A stretch of DNA of 64,000 nt, from assembly GCA_037576195.1 (NCBI GenBank), contig CM075101.1, positions 40,362,001 through 40,426,000 on the forward strand. Reading direction: 5' to 3'. Of this stretch, positions 12,406 through 27,022 are shown one piece after another. Positions within the stretch are counted from its first letter, which is position 1. Each line of letters opens with the position of its first letter. The position numbers were made by a program, and so were the translations under genes. Below the pieces are notes generated by a model. That model saw only the letters and a list, made by a program, of their open reading frames with translations. It searched no databases and was not told the DNA's origin. Source of the stretch: Phytoseiulus persimilis (Eukaryota > Arthropoda > Arachnida > Mesostigmata > Phytoseiidae).

Positions 12406-14430
12406 CCTTGCTTCAATTCCGGACCGATTTGGCCTCAACGTAGATAAAGATGCTCTTTCGGGTTATAACCGAGATCTTTGTCGGTTTCGATTTCTGGAAT
12501 CAATTCATCTATCAACACCCGACGATCACTTAGTTCATGCAGAATCCATTTTCCGAGCTTCTGAATATGATGGATCCGGGAGCGACTCAAGGGGGAGGGG
12601 AGGGGGTCATGGTTTTTTGCAGAGCTTGTGACTTTTCTTTCTTGCTTCCGGGGGTAGTGACTCGGTCGATTGGATTCCGATTTTAGGAAATGGGACAGCA
12701 TAGGAGTGCTGAAGCAACGGACTAAATTTCGGAGCTTTCCTATCGACTCAATATTACCAGAGTTATGTTGAGCTGTAATGGACGCTCTGTTCTCTATGTT
12801 GTCGAGCTTTGAGGGAGCTTCCTAACAGTGACAAGATCTCGAAATCTCGAGGGTCTGTTCCCGCCCGAAATTCCACGATACCGGAGAGATAATTCGCCTG
12901 GAGTCTCCATTTCGTCCCATACTATGGAGGTGAGCTTCAGAGCGCGTAATTCCGAATTTATTTTCCACTAATTTCGGATTACTTTGTTCCTCATTCCTCC
13001 TCGCCATGTGCATCTACTTTGCTCCTGTTCGCTTCGATTTGAAGCTGAGAGATCCGTAAATGGTTCCGTTAGAGTCGTAGAGAAAAACAAGCGACGATTT
13101 TCTATTCCTTCAATTTCGTTTTTGGAAATCTTCCCGTGCTTGAAACCCATCATCCTGCCTCATTCGCAAGGGCTTTTCGATATTTACATGCCAAAACAAA
13201 AATCAGGACTCTAACCCAGGTTGATATTTCATCCAGGAAGGGGATGATCTGTGGACACGAGACTGTAGCCAGAGAAGGAGAGAAGGTCCTCGTTGGCAAG
13301 CAAGTCTCGAGCCGTCGCCATGCAAGCTGGCGAGGGCTCGAAGAGTGTCGGCTGTCGGATTCAGCTCTGTCCGAGGAAGTTCATCCCATTTTCTCGTGAG
13401 CAGTCTTCAGTGCCTCAATTCTGTCGAATCTTCCCTGCCCTAAGAGCGTCCCCTCACCTCGGTGGGCGTTTCCTTAGTGCCGCCGCAGATTGTATTCCTT
13501 GAAGACGGACAGGGTTTCCTCACAAATCAAGCACGTTGTTTCCTCTCCAATCTCCACGAAAGAAAACTTCTCTTTCCATTCAGGCTGGGAACTCCCTATT
13601 TTCGTCACGGACTGTCTCTTCGACGCCCTCCCCAATACAGTTATTGGACCGACGAGTGAATCTGGTGTTCTTCCTTCGTCCCGCGAGCCTCACCAACTCA
13701 CCCATCCCTGATGTAAGTTATTGTGATATCGAGCGAGTTTGAAATGATTTGACCCGGATTAAGGGTTCGCGGGACATTCGACTGTATTGCTCCACGCAAA
13801 ATCCGTCGGATCGCTCAGGGAGAATTCCTCAGTATGACTCGCTTCCCCAGGAGTCCGCTTTCTCGGACTTCGCGCTCTGCACAGAGGCCTCATCCACTCG
13901 AAGGGTCCCCTCGAGAAGGTCTTATCTTGCGCCCGGAATCATCTTAGTCTTCCGATTTCGGCTGGAATCGACTTGAAAAAATCATCTCTCATCGATTCAA
14001 CCGACCTGAGTTCCAGGCGGCGTCACCACTGTTCCATCCGACAAAGTGGCCCAAAGCAGGAGGACGCCCGGTTTGCCCACCGAAAATACTTAGGGGAGCG
14101 TAGAAGTATCCTGGACACATGGATTCCGTGGACAGATGCTGAGCATATGAATGGCTCACATCAGGTTGGATCTCGCTGGCGGGGTAGCTCGTGGCCCGCA
14201 TCTTGTGTCCGTATTTAAGGACAATGTCACGAGCGGGAGGTGAGAGGGCTCCAAGAGTTCGGGTCCAACAGCATCGTTGGAGACCGGGCATGTTCTAGAA
14301 GTCCCTCTCTGTGATGTCATAGACCCATCACCCGAGACGATGCGCGTGCACGATGAAAGAGAATCTCCAAAAGATGGAGTGACTAAGAAAACTCGTGATT
14401 GCTTTCCCAGGGTCATGGAGTTTGTTCTCA
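12406..14430. other. Intergenic stretch, nothing recognised
   Basis: Short frames occur on both strands but none has family motifs, good splice context or protein-like composition over a useful length. The part next to the mariner fragment (12,406 to about 12,450) may still belong to that element. Confidence 0.4.
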
Positions 14431-14808
14431 TCATTCGAATCTTCTACTTAACAATACGATGGGATCGAGTTTGTCAACATAGGCCAACGTCTCAGCCGAT
14501 TCCGTCCAAGAGCTCTCCGCTAGGTAGCGACCTCCCAATGCCGCCCGTCCTGCACCTCGATCGAGAATTCTCTGCAACAAGAACTCCGCCGCCTGCCTGT
14601 CCCCAGACCCGACCTCGATTCGTTTCCTCAAATCCTGGCGCAATGACTCCGAGAAATTGCCCAGGCTCTCGATGGCGATGGGTTGGACGATGAAGCAGGC
14701 TTCGAGGTCACGATACTTCGTCAACTCAGCAGTTCTGCTCTCATCTGTTGTTGTCGAACTCATGGGAACACCAGCGATCGAATCTATCGCACCGCAGATA
14801 CAGAACAT
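14431..14808 (-). mobile_element. Non-LTR retrotransposon ORF2 C-terminal remnant
   Basis: Within a 125-residue minus frame, 14,563-14,718 carries the conserved C-terminal signature of many invertebrate reverse-transcriptase ORFs: KYRDLE, then F.VQPIAIESLGNFS, then LRKRIEVGSGDRQAAEFLLQR. In those elements this block follows the RT domain near the end of the protein. The usual follow-on (an IQRGN-like tail) is replaced by unrelated sequence, and no RT core (YADD region) is visible on the high-coordinate side, so this is a short decayed fragment. The assignment rests on motif memory, not on an alignment. Confidence 0.6.
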
Positions 14809-17800
14809 CGACAGATTATGTCCAGGAGACAGAGCGGCTGTTTCAGCGCGTTCACGGAAGAAAATAACGTGTTTTCTCCATTTCCATTCAATATGTGGCA
14901 GGTCGATTATATCTTACGTGTGCGCCCGATACTCTTATCGGTTTCATTCAGGTATTCCGATTCGAACGACGGTCTGCGGCGAATCCTTGAGAACATGGGT
15001 TCTAGACCTCGTCGTCTCTTCGGGAATCGCAACAGCCCTCGATAGTATCCCTAAGATCAGCACGATCACTGTCGCGGAACATTCTGTGGTACTTTCATGC
15101 ACCCGTGGGAGGAAGAGTCGGAACCGATGTCTCTGCACGACCATTCGCAGTGGTAGCTGCGGCTGTTGTGGATGTTCTTCTCCTCGAATGCATCGTCGTA
15201 CATGTCCCCTCTCCATGGGCAAGAGAGTCTCCTCGCGATCGGTTCTCTGTCACCGACTGAAATTTCTGTGGACCCAGTTAGTTCGTTGACTGTATGAGAC
15301 TCGCTGAAATTCTCGCCATCAGAGTCGACAGATCAACTGATCGCCTATGAGATTTATTACCAGCGAGCCGAAATCAGTCCTCGTGTGTCAGCTCACGCGT
15401 GTCCAATATAGTCCGGATTATTCGCGTGCAAGCTCGAAGTCTCTGAGTAGCCCAGTAAAGCAAACACTGTGAAACGCTAGTGGTTCCCATCTCAGCTCTG
15501 GCCTCTGACTACGTCTCTCAAGTGAAGGTAAGTCGCGCAGCCAAGCGCATTCATAGACCCGAGTCTATGCTTCATTCTGAACACTGAGCGATCAAGCGCA
15601 ATGGAGACTACTCTACAGCTCCGGAAGAAATCAATGTTGATCTCTGAGCGCAGAGATTTGGACCGCTAGCTCGCATGCGTGGAGAGTACGCCACGGTGTT
15701 GATCCGAAGTTTTATTCGAGCGATGATACTGAGAAACGTTGATTTTCCGGGGCCTTCAGGGGAATATACGGGAGGTGTACAAGAGATCCACAAGCTCCTT
15801 CGCGGAGGAAGGCCAGGGACGTAATGCGCTCGAGCGATGATGGCCGATGAGAATGGCGCACAGTTTAAACATGTGTGCATTGACCGAGTCGTATCACAGT
15901 TCAAGAGATTCTTGCTTGCCCCGCAGAAAGACAGGGGCAGGGGGACATTCAGCACCTGAAGCTCAGGCTGGACAGTTGTCACACAACGTCCGCCAAGTGT
16001 GTCGATCAAGTTGAGGGTTCTGCCGTCTCTTGATAGCTTCATTGGATCGTCTCTGCGATTCTAGTGATAAATTTAGATCAATCTTGAAACTCAAGGAGAA
16101 ACATAGGGAAAATCAGGATAATCTACTCGATGAGAGGTCCAGCGGAAGCTCACTGGAACAGAGCTAGCCTGAGAGACTCTGAGGAAGCCTGTCAGGTTTT
16201 TCTCACTGAACCAAACCCAATGCTGTGGGGAATAGCATTCAGTGGGAGCTGCCACACAACGCAGCGAATTCCATTGAAAATGTCTATTTTTCATTCCATT
16301 TCCGTCAGTCATCAAGAGGGGTTTCGTTATCTGACGGATTCGAGCATCGTTCCATTGAATGACTTGGAACTCTAGAAAAACCGTCGGAGATCTTTCTCAG
16401 CGTCGAAATTTTTTTGAATCACCGGACCTCTCACGTACCGCTCGTTCACGTCACTTTTCTGTCGTGCGCACTTCTGTCAGTCCCCGTACCAGCCGCTTCG
16501 TTTGTTCGCCTGTCTGGCACCACACGGCTCGGTGATGATAAACGATATCGATTAATTTCTTTCGTCATTCTCAAGCAAATCCTTTTCGGCATCGACAACC
16601 TATTCATGTAGAATACGCGTTTTCCCGGCGAGAGCGTCCCTGGGAATCGATAGATGTTCATCCCGAGAACCTGTAGTTGCGATCGAGATCACCAGCGTTT
16701 GGATCTGATTGCATCATCACTCGTCATTGCTGCAAGGCATGGTTCCCGTCAAGATCATCTGCACGAGAGTATTCGAGTGTATCTTCCCAAATCCGACCTG
16801 CTCTTCGTCGACAGATGGGATGTGAAACGCTCTGTATATTCGCGTGTCGCGAGAAGACGGATACGACGAACTCAAACGAGATGCTGGTTTGATGGATAAG
16901 TCCTCGCAGTCAACGGCCGGTTCAACACGGAACAACCGTCCAGCCGAGGTTCGGTTTCGGTGGCAGGAATATCAGGGTCCATCGTGGCAGTGATGCAATT
17001 TTTTTCCGATCCTGCATTTGAATTTTTTCCGATTTTTCAATTCCAGTCATCTATTCTTCCTATTTGTGCCCCATAGTTTCAAGCGGGAAGAACTCCTGGT
17101 AAAGTTCATGCCCGGTTTTCGCTCTTCAAAATTTGAGCTCAAGCTTTGACTCTTGGTTCTCAGAGACTCAACAAGCTCTCGCGAAATTTCGGAGATAGAC
17201 GGGAGAGTCTAGTGACCAGGAATCGTTGAGCGCTGAAAGCACCATCATGACGAGAATAATGACGCTGGAGGGGAGGCAACAACGGGTTCATATTCGAGAG
17301 CTGAATGTGTTATGCGATTTAACCCTCACGATTCCAACGGCTATCTTCAATTCCTCCCAGACTATCCTAGAACGGATTTCCGTTCAGACAGGATGCAGAC
17401 CACTCGTGGGATCTAACGCGATGCAACTCCCTCCGTGACAAATTCGAGTCTCATGAATCAGAATCGAGATATCCGTCAAAATGAAAGAGCCTCATGAATT
17501 TTCAGGGCGCTCGAGGGCAGCGGTTGCTGTCGCTTCGCTCGGCGGCAGTTACAACGAGGAATATCAATCTCGCTTACGCTGCTCCTGAGTCTGACGTAAT
17601 GTTCTCTGCAGCAAGGAGCATCATGAAACTCTTCAGTGCGGCAAAAAAGGAACGCGGTTGGTGCGTCGCGAGTCAGAGATAACCGAACTGCTCCGGATTG
17701 ATGAACAATTGCAAAGCTTTTGACACCATCGTCTGGAGAAACTGAGCTACAAGCTCTGATCATTGCTTTGTCCTGAACATCGGATATCTGAGTCCTGCCA

Positions 17801-20800
17801 GCACATTCACAGGATTCTCTGATCTCTGGAGGACCGCCTCCTGGCTAATATGAACCCGTTTCAATCAGATCTGCTCCGTTTCGATGGTGATTCGTTTGGG
17901 AGCAGCTGACTTTGGCACCAGCTGAGTCCTTGACGGCCTTGACTTTGACCGAATTAATTTCCACACGCTCTGCGAACCCCATATCGGGCCAGATTCGACT
18001 TCGAAGTCGACAACTTCGAATTATCGACACAAAAGAAGTTTGCGAAGTGCGACCCACCAACCCCGACCAGATAATGTAACACTCGTAGTCCTAGGTGCCT
18101 ATTACTAGTGCCATACGCTGTGAGTTCTGTGCTTCTCGTGTTGCGGAAACTTGACTCAGATTACTTGATCCCATAACAGAGAGCAGCCTGTGTGGGAGAA
18201 ATCTGGATTTGCGACTCGCTGAACTTATCATCAGCGGAAACTCCAAAAACGGCACTCCGAAGTCTCCAGTGGTTGAGTTTCCAAAACTTTTTGTCGACGA
18301 GGCGTTTGCCGTCGCAGCTCGTGGGGCGAATCATCAGAGTGAAGGCGGCGACTGCTGCCGTTGCACCACCAACTACCGCTGTTTTTCCATGCTTCTCGAC
18401 GCGCTTTGAGTCACAGAAAAAATCTATTATAAATAGATTTACGATTGGAAATGAAATGGGACAAATAATCCGGCAACGGCTCGAGGGACATGGTACAGCA
18501 GAACATTCGTCGATAATTTATGAATGAGCGGAAAGTCGGAAAGGAATCGGAGCGACGACATAATTTGAAATATCCAGCTTGAAGATCAGCATTGCCAACT
18601 GCGATGGAGGGAAATGTCCAAGCTCGGTGGAGGAAGATCGCTGGCTCAAAGCCGTGGCACGGCGGGGAGGAACCGGATTGTTGGAATACGGAACAGGAAC
18701 TGAATGGAGGCTGAGGGAGGCTCGAGCCGCCGCTGGGAGAGCTCGGTTCTTCTTCTTCATTCTCCTTGCCTCTGCTAGAAGGTTCTGGGTCCAATCATGG
18801 ACTTCATGAGAACATTGTCAGGGAAATGGAGCTGAGTATGCTCGGACTCGATCTACGTCTTGAGCGGCCGCGATTGGAATCCCTGGAAACCAGTTTCAGT
18901 GCACCCGGCCAGTCATGTGTCCTCCGTGGGGCCCGCGGGCTGCTTGCATGACGAAAAAGGAACTTCGCCAGTCATTCAGCTAAACCACCGGAATATGGAG
19001 AGTCAGATCTTATGTCCGGGCTTCTCCTGCATTCACCCGACCGAGATGAATTCCAAGTATCCCGCTCACTGGGATCTTTGCTCTCGACCCTCAGCGTCCT
19101 TCGCCGGAAAGTATCCGTAGTGGAAACGAGTTGACCAGAAGTTGAGATCATACCAGCTACGATGGGTTTTCGTCCAACGTCAATGGCAAATTATCCTCAG
19201 TTCAGACTCTTCTCGAGCCAGATTAAAGTATCAGTCTCACGACTGTCGTCGACCAGCTTTCGATGAATCGCCCACGGGAGCCGTTCCAAATCCGTTGCAA
19301 TATCACTTCAGTCAACCAACGAGTCGGGCTCAGATCGAGCCGTGACCTCCTGCTACCGAAAAACCCTCGTATTCCCGGATTTCGGAGCCACACACTCTGG
19401 TTCTGATCATGTGTGCTCCGGAAGACACAGGTGCTGAAGGGATCCCCACGTGCGCACTGAGTTTCCCTCCGTGTTTCATAAAAGTGGTCGTTGCTGTCGA
19501 GGAACAATGCCTAAACACGACCATCGTTTGTTCTGGTTAGACGGCCGATTCTCGCGACTTTTTTGTGTGTTTCCTTCGAGAATAACCGAGGGAACGTGCC
19601 TGCTGTACGATGGGCTGTTGATGTGTCGGTGCGTCTGAGCATGGACGTCATTAGGCCCAAGTAACGGCCTGCCTCGGCTCAAAAACCGAAAGACGAGACA
19701 GACAAGGGAAAGACGCCTGCAAATCTCAGCGCAACTGCGCCGGAACGAAAGTAGACTGAGTCAGGCTGCACTTTTTCACTTTTCCCTCATTTTTATGAGC
19801 TGCAAATTGCTCTCTGGAATTTCTAACGGTTGACCACGACATTGATGGTCCTCTATGACTTTTGTTCGCTTCTTTGGTGGAAGCTTCGGAGAGTCGTCAT
19901 TGAAGGGCTATCGTTTCGTCGAAACTGGTTTCCCTGGAGGTTCACAGCTAGAGCTGGTTGCCAAACGAACCTTCCCGTTGAAGTTTCGCATCGAATGACC
20001 ACAAACGTTCCATGCATGCTCTGGCGGCTACGTTACGGCGGACTGCTGTGCGCTGTGCGATTCTGAGAGCTCCGACGCCCCCAACCGCTATGCCCCGTGA
20101 CCTCATACGAGGAAGCGCGACCGCTGAAAGAGCTTCCCACCTCGTTCAAATTCCGCTCGAGGGAACGAACGAGAGTTGAGTTGTGAATATTTTCGGTCAT
20201 CTCACGTGAAATCTGTCTGTTGCAATCTGGGTCGTCCACTCGTGTCAGACTCGGCGTTTTTGCACGAAAGTCGCCCTAACCCGTTTCTTAGCATCCCTGA
20301 TGACGATGATGATGATGAGAGCGGTGATCATGCCCACCGGAAAGACTGATTTGTTGTCGAGACAGAGACCCAAGTCAACACCATGAAGGCAGGCATCAAC
20401 GGAACGCTCTCATGCATGAGGAGATATCTTCCAGGATCACTGTTGTCCGTCTGGCCGACTGGCGCCTCTCGAGGTAACTGACGAATCGCTGGCGGACGTT
20501 CCCTCAATAGTCTTCACATGCATTCTCGTGCCACATAGACACGTCTGCAGACAGTCTCGCATCTCATCGTTGTTGTGATGGTTGCTGCTGTTGCATCTCG
20601 ATGAGTAGAATTGCCACCGCTGTAGCAGCTCGCAGGGCCAAGGCCTTCGCCAAAACGAATACGATTCGCTTGAATTCGCCACCCTCATGACCGAACGCTG
20701 TTGCAGCGTGTTGTTTGGGAGGGAAACGATCTCTTGATGTTTCAGAGGAAAACGATAGGTGCGCTTCACAGCCCGCGGTTTTGTACGTTCGGATGCTTTT

Positions 20801-23800
20801 CGCGAACCGCTTCCGTTGAGCTCGACTGTGCGATGGGACAGTTGGGCCGATGCATCGAAACTCGGTCACCTGCTTTTATCGATCTGTCGTCCACAACGGC
20901 AGTTTCCGTCAATTGTGGTTCGAGGAAGTATCTGAGGAGCATTCCCTCGGCGAACCTTTGGTTTGAGAAATAGGATGGCCCAGAGACCGAATCTGCAGAT
21001 ATACGGCATGTTTAGAAGAAAAAAAGATCATGCCCTCACCCCCATTGTTCTTCTCCCCGTCCGGAATGGAAATGCATCGATTCTCTTCGCGTCAAGTCTG
21101 AGGTGAACGTACGTGTGGTTATGGACAGACCTATCGAAAGCTGTTGGGTGCTCGCGTCGAAGTTGAACGCAGTGACAGCTCGGAAGCGGTAGTTCACCCG
21201 ATTTCACTCGTCTCGGTCCGAAGCCACGGTCTCGAGAGTGCTGCCGTTGCTCGATGATGCAGAGAGAGCCGTGAGCTCAAGCCCGCGTTTGCTCGCATCA
21301 TCTCTGGCTAACTCTGAACGCCGTTCGTTGGTTTCCGAGTTGTTGAGCAACGCTGTCGAGGTGCTTGTTGACTGCTCAGCCGAGCAGGTGAACGACACTC
21401 GCAACTCAAATTGTTAACGCTTATTTCTGGTCCAAAATGTCTCTTCTTCGTTCCCGTTCGCCGGACTTCGTTCGCGATTCAAACACTCGCTTCTGAACAT
21501 GTTGAGTCTGGAGATGGAGTAAATTCCGAGGACTCATGAAGCTGGTTGAATTTCTGGTTCGATCGACGACAAAGGAATCTGCGAGTGTTAGAGATGGAGT
21601 CGAATGATGCCTTTGCCACCCCGAATGCCCTGGGCTGCTCGGCGTAATCGATTATGTGTATCCGGCGAAGCGAGATGGCTTATGCGGGTTTCTTCTCGAC
21701 CTTGTCACGCGGTTCTATAAACAGTCGATAGATATAGAGAGAGACAGAGAGAGAGAGAGAACCGCTTCTCTGGGAATCCATAATGCTCAAATATTATGGT
21801 TCATCTTTCTTATCGTGCCCAATAAGTGGGCGAAAAATTACTCTCGATCACTTCGCTCGAAGCTGAGTGCTGCTGTGGCCGGGCATCGATTCCAGCAGTC
21901 ATCTGTGAGTTTCTCGAATCGGCGTGTAGTAACTCGTAGCGAACGATTGAAAGATGGGATGTATTGATGTAACGTTCACTCGGCAAGAGTGATCAGAAGG
22001 TTTCTAACCAGAGGTGCCGAGCAGTCGAGTCGCCTCAATGTCCCAGGACCGCCGTAGTCTGCGAGAGGCTTCTTAGTTGAGACCAATTGCAACTACGAGA
22101 GCAGAAGCGGCGGGACAGGAAGTTTGTCGCGTGATAACCTGTTATCCAATTATCTCGGATCTCCCTGCTGCAACAGGAACGAGAATCAGAGATGATCTTT
22201 CTAGCACGTTTTTAGCGACAGAAACAGATTAGCCTAACCTCTCCGCCGCTGCCTCGATCGGCACACAAAAGAACGATCCTCAACTCGCTTATCTACTCCG
22301 AATGACATCAATGTTCCTCGACTATTGATGTCTAGTGTTTGGGGACGGAACGCGCTCGCTTCTGGGCTTTCTATGATTTACACCAATAGCCCGGTCCAGG
22401 AGTCGCTAAACCGGTGTTCTCGAGTCCGGATGTAACCCGTCGTCCATCTTGTGGGCCACAACTTGCTAGGTTCTCGATCAAGGTATGGGATTGCAGTGTA
22501 CATCGAATAGCACTCACCAATCGATCGAGATGCTTACTACCAGTTGCTTACTACCCGAGATGACATCAGGAGGCCGGTCCCCGAGGCCGCAATCTCGGTC
22601 TTGAGTTTTCTGCCGAGCGAGAATAAAGATCAATTTCGGCCTGGTTCCGTTTGCTCATTCCGTCAGGAAGCTCAGAAAGTGGGATGGAGTCAGACTGGAG
22701 TGCATGTTCCGAGGTGGGATCGTTCGAAAGCGAGTTGGTTGAGGTCGCTCGACATGTGCCTTCTGGCTCGAGGTTAACGGCAGCAGAGACTCGAGGCGTG
22801 AAGGAAGAAAGGGAGAAGGCGCAGAAAGGAGTTCGGTCCAACGACTCCGATGGAAGGGAAGCAAGACCGTTGTTCGCCCCCGGGTGCTCATCTAGAGCTG
22901 TATGCTAAAAATGTGAAAGACAAGACCTTTCAAGCGGCTTCTCTCAACTTTCCACGAAAGGACGCTCGTTCTCGCGTTACTGTAATCACTTATCGAGTGT
23001 CAAGAGATTGAAGAGAAGCATCTACAGGGTGGTCAACGTATTGTCGTACCCTTCCATCTTTCGCTCTCAACTCGGAGGAATGTGGTCCGATTCTGATTTT
23101 TTTCGCGCTCGGTAGCTGAAAAGACGACGCATCTGTTCCGCCCCAAGTGAATTCAGCCCGATCCAGCTCGTATTCATTACATTGGATGCAGCGAAGGATT
23201 CCCCACATTCGCTAGAGGAACTGCGAGGATCGGTAAAAAAATCGAAATCGACGACCGGTGGAATCGGCATCACGAAAATCGCTGATCTGTTAACAAAACC
23301 TCGTCCTCGACTCAGTCGTCCCGTATCGCCTCAGGGATGCCGGATTCTTGAGATTCTTCGATGGAAAAAAGTTCTTAGATCGGCCCGAACCACCCGATCA
23401 TGGGGTTGCCGGGTCGAATCCGCTACTTTTTCTCGCCGAAAAATTCAGCTCCTCCAGTTTTCCGTCCTAGAAGGAATAACTGAATGGGAAAAGATGCGTC
23501 ATTCTCCAAGCTGTCGATCGCAAAACAAGATCTAGAATCGGACCATTTTCACCGAGCTATGAGCACAAGAAGGAAGGATAATGAAATTGCCGCTTCACGT
23601 TGTTGTCGAGTTCAGAAGTGCGGGGCTGAGACATATGTATGCAGATGCTCACTCTCCCAGGCTTGGGCCCTAAAAATCTCACCCCTCGACGCGAATTCTG
23701 AACACACAGCAGTTGCTGAACTCGACATTGAGGGCGATCACAACTCTCACTGCAGCGATGCTAAACCTCAGTTGGAGCGCTCACTAATAACGATCAGAGT

Positions 23801-24272
23801 TGGAGAGGATATTTGAAATTTATCGATTTCGAAATATGTGACTAGAGCTCGCAGGCGTTCGATTACCGTTTCGCTGGGGGCCAGGTGTCGATTCCCGGGA
23901 ACAACGACGACTCTCAGGACAGTCCAGAGAACGGCGACTTTGGCTATGACCATTTCTTGCATTCTGCTGATTCGCGAGCTCTCTCTGAATTGTTTTCGAA
24001 TGAGTCCATCCTACTCCATCATGCGGAAACAGTCTTCCGAGCGCTGAAATGGACTGCGCTAGAATCAGCCCCGCATAGATGATGGCTCCAAATCAATCTC
24101 GCTCAACTCAGCCGAGCTCCTATTTGTTGCGCAGAGATTAATATTGCGCTTCAATCGGCCATATGCTGCAATCAGCTTGCCTCCGAACCAACTGCTGTCC
24201 AAGAGGCCAGGGAACATGAATGTTCTTCGTGACTCTGTTCCTCATTCCAGACTCAGAAGAATGACCTGAGAC
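14809..24272. other. Long intergenic stretch, no supported gene
   Basis: About 9.5 kb with only short scattered frames on both strands. A small imperfect GA-rich run lies near 21,739-21,761. I saw no domain motif, tRNA-like A/B-box pair or tandem array worth naming. Regulatory DNA or undetected small exons cannot be excluded by eye. Confidence 0.4.
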
Positions 24273-26969
24273 ATGCTGCTGAAGCTCGTTGTAGCACTGT
24301 TCACCGTTGTATCAGCCAAAGAGCTAGGTGAGTCGGTGAGAATCAAGAGTTCAGAATTTGAGTATAAGTTCCGTTAGTACTATTTCTATGTAGCTCGGAT
24401 AGAATATAAAAACCAGGAATACTCTCGTTCCCTTTTTGCGCCACCGTCCAATGCTAAATGCCCCACGAACCCCCCGCTGCATGTCGACCCGACAGGCTCA
24501 TAAACGCGTCTGAGCATTGGAACGAAGTGACGTGAAAGTTCGGTGAATATACTCTTTTGAGAACCGTCTTCGATGGAAACGCATATTATCTGGTTGCCGG
24601 AACAAGCTCGAATCCTGTTTGCTCGACCGAGAACTAACACTTGCGCTCTAGTTATTTTCCGGGGATGGCGACAGATAATGGAGTCAATCGAATTCGCGAC
24701 AGACGTAGGCCCCGACCGACGCTTGAGAATTTTCGTTGACAGCATCAACAGTTTCCCGTTCTCCCTATTTCCTGAACCCCGGACGGCGAGCCGAACCGAG
24801 ATGACATTTCCCACGATACAGCACCTTATCGAAGTCCGGGCGCAATCATGGAGGCAGTCTCAAGTTCGAGAAGCCATGTCTTTGTGGCGTTCACGTCCCA
24901 GGCGCCATCATCCAGATTGTTTCCTCAGCTGAGGATGATTCTTCCTTATCGATCGAGCCTGAATGGGATTTCGGGAGGCCCAGATCAGCGCAAAATACTG
25001 TTGATGACAATCTCAGAAGCCGAGAAGTCGATGATATTTTGGCTTCAGCATGGGATGTGGACATCAGATTATGACATTCCGCCGTCAAGGTTCTGCGAGG
25101 AAGATGTCGGGAACAAATTGCTCAGTGCATCGCTTGAATCACGGCCACCGGAGGAAGTTCGGTGGAGTTTAGCAGCGCCACGTGGAGATTATCACAGCCT
25201 GTAATTAATCCAGAACTGCTATGAGCACTGATTGGACGCATTCCGCGGGACTGTCTTGAGAGAGCAGCTTCGAGCGTTGTCCATGACGTTTACAAGAACA
25301 GTGTGTGATTACGCAGCTAGCCGACATCGGATCGATGTGGAATCGTTGGTTTCGACAGACGCTACCGGAGTGTACAGCTGATTGGCAGCTGAACCTCACG
25401 CGAGTCATAAAGAACCGCTCAACCAGTTTCAGCCGGAACCATTCATTATCACACGGACCGTCTGGACGGGCGAAATTATCAGGCATCCTTTGGTCAGCTT
25501 TGCAACAATAGTCTTTGTCTACAAAAGAGGGTAACGTATCGGAGTCAACAGCGATCAAAACTGTCAAACGACACCGAAGCCACGATATGATCTCGACGGA
25601 TCCGATGGTAGAATGGGATATAATTCGCGATTCGAAAGCCATCCGGGAAGGCGCTTCTGCGCTGGTTGCCCCATAAATTATTCGTGTGTAAGATTCTGTT
25701 CCCGAAACCGGTAGCAATCCTGTAATGCCACCGAATCTGTACCCTTCAGAAGGATTCAGAGAATCATGTTCCGGTTTTACCGCTGCATGAGCTCGAGCGG
25801 CGTCAGAGAGTCGCCTCTCTGCAGCGGATGTATATTGCTAGCCAACACTACCAGCCGCACATCGAGAACCCCTCATCTTCAAACGGTATTAGAAGTAGCC
25901 CCAACATAACGAGTTCTCGGGTAACCTATGTTTACGGTGTGGACGGCCTGTGGGCTCAGCTATCCTTCCGAATAAGTCCCACCTCACCTCCAAGAATCCC
26001 ACATTCTCACCGGTTTTCAGACCCTATAGCATGTCGTAACCCTCCGTGCAACCATCCGCTCCCTAAAGGTAGTGATGACTGTTGATCAAAATCGCAGCTT
26101 CATGTTTGGCCTTGAATATGTGTTCGGACGATTCCGAGCCCGATTCTGGAACTACAATGATCGAGAAATGCTCACTCCAATTCCAGCTTTCTACGTTAAT
26201 GGAACTTCTCCACAGATACTGTGCGGGTCATCTACAATGAAACCTGCATCCGCTGTCCTAGCCGTCAATTGGCAAGGATCTCACGAAACCAAAGACTAGC
26301 AAAAGTTCCTCTGCCGAAACTCAAATTCTGTGCGAGGTAAAATCCTAAAACCATTACCGAAATGCTGCCCGGCCACCAGAGAGCTCTAATCTATGGCTAA
26401 CCTCACCTGGAATTGATTCGCATGATTCTTCCCAGGCCAGATGATTTCGTAACGAATTTCCCACTCATGGTTCTCCGAGGTCCTCTGATGGGGAGCCACG
26501 TCGGTGAAGGGGAGCATATGATAACATTCAAGACCTTGTATCCTCTCCCCGCGAAGACGTGTCGCTACACTTTGAAAGGTAGGATCAGGTAGCTTTCACG
26601 GGTTGCTGTCTGGTTAAGTGGCGTGAGATTTTGGGTCATCCTGCCATCACCATCGTTCTCGAAGGTTTTCGATCAAACGAGGACACAGGAGTCCTCTTCA
26701 CGCTGTTACGCCACGGCAGACAGTGCCAGAAGTCCGACAGACTCCGTTAACCTCTGATAATCTTTCCTCTCCGGGAGGACCAATTTACTGAGGGGCGATC
26801 TAAGACTCGCGAAAGAAACTGAGAAAGTTAAGAGACGGGAAATTGACAACGAGGGAAGGATAGAGGAGTCTTGGGGGAAACAAACGCTCACTGTGATGAC
26901 TGAAGCTTACTGCCATTCGCTAAGCTGTGGGTGGAGTTTGCGTTGGAGACCAGAAGATCATTGATGTGC

Positions 26970-27022
<53 letters not shown>

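Noticed and set aside
23405..23430. tRNA B-box-like GGGTCGAATCC
   Set aside because: No matching A box or cloverleaf-forming sequence upstream; similar lone B-box-like strings at 37,651 and 38,951 fail for the same reason.
25205..25717. 170-residue minus frame, and on the plus strand a sushi-like end (WNRWFRQTLPEC near 25,340-25,372)
   Set aside because: The plus-strand piece has C...W...C spacing like a sushi domain but no GT donor near the last cysteine and no first half. The minus frame has no motif. It could be a lost exon of the sushi/HYR gene, but support is too thin to list.
26098..26299. Alternative frame through the first HYR exon with a stop at 26,297
   Set aside because: The frame starting at 26,216 reaches a good donor at 26,336 and joins in phase 2 to the next exon, rebuilding a HYR domain; the alternative frame ends in a stop.
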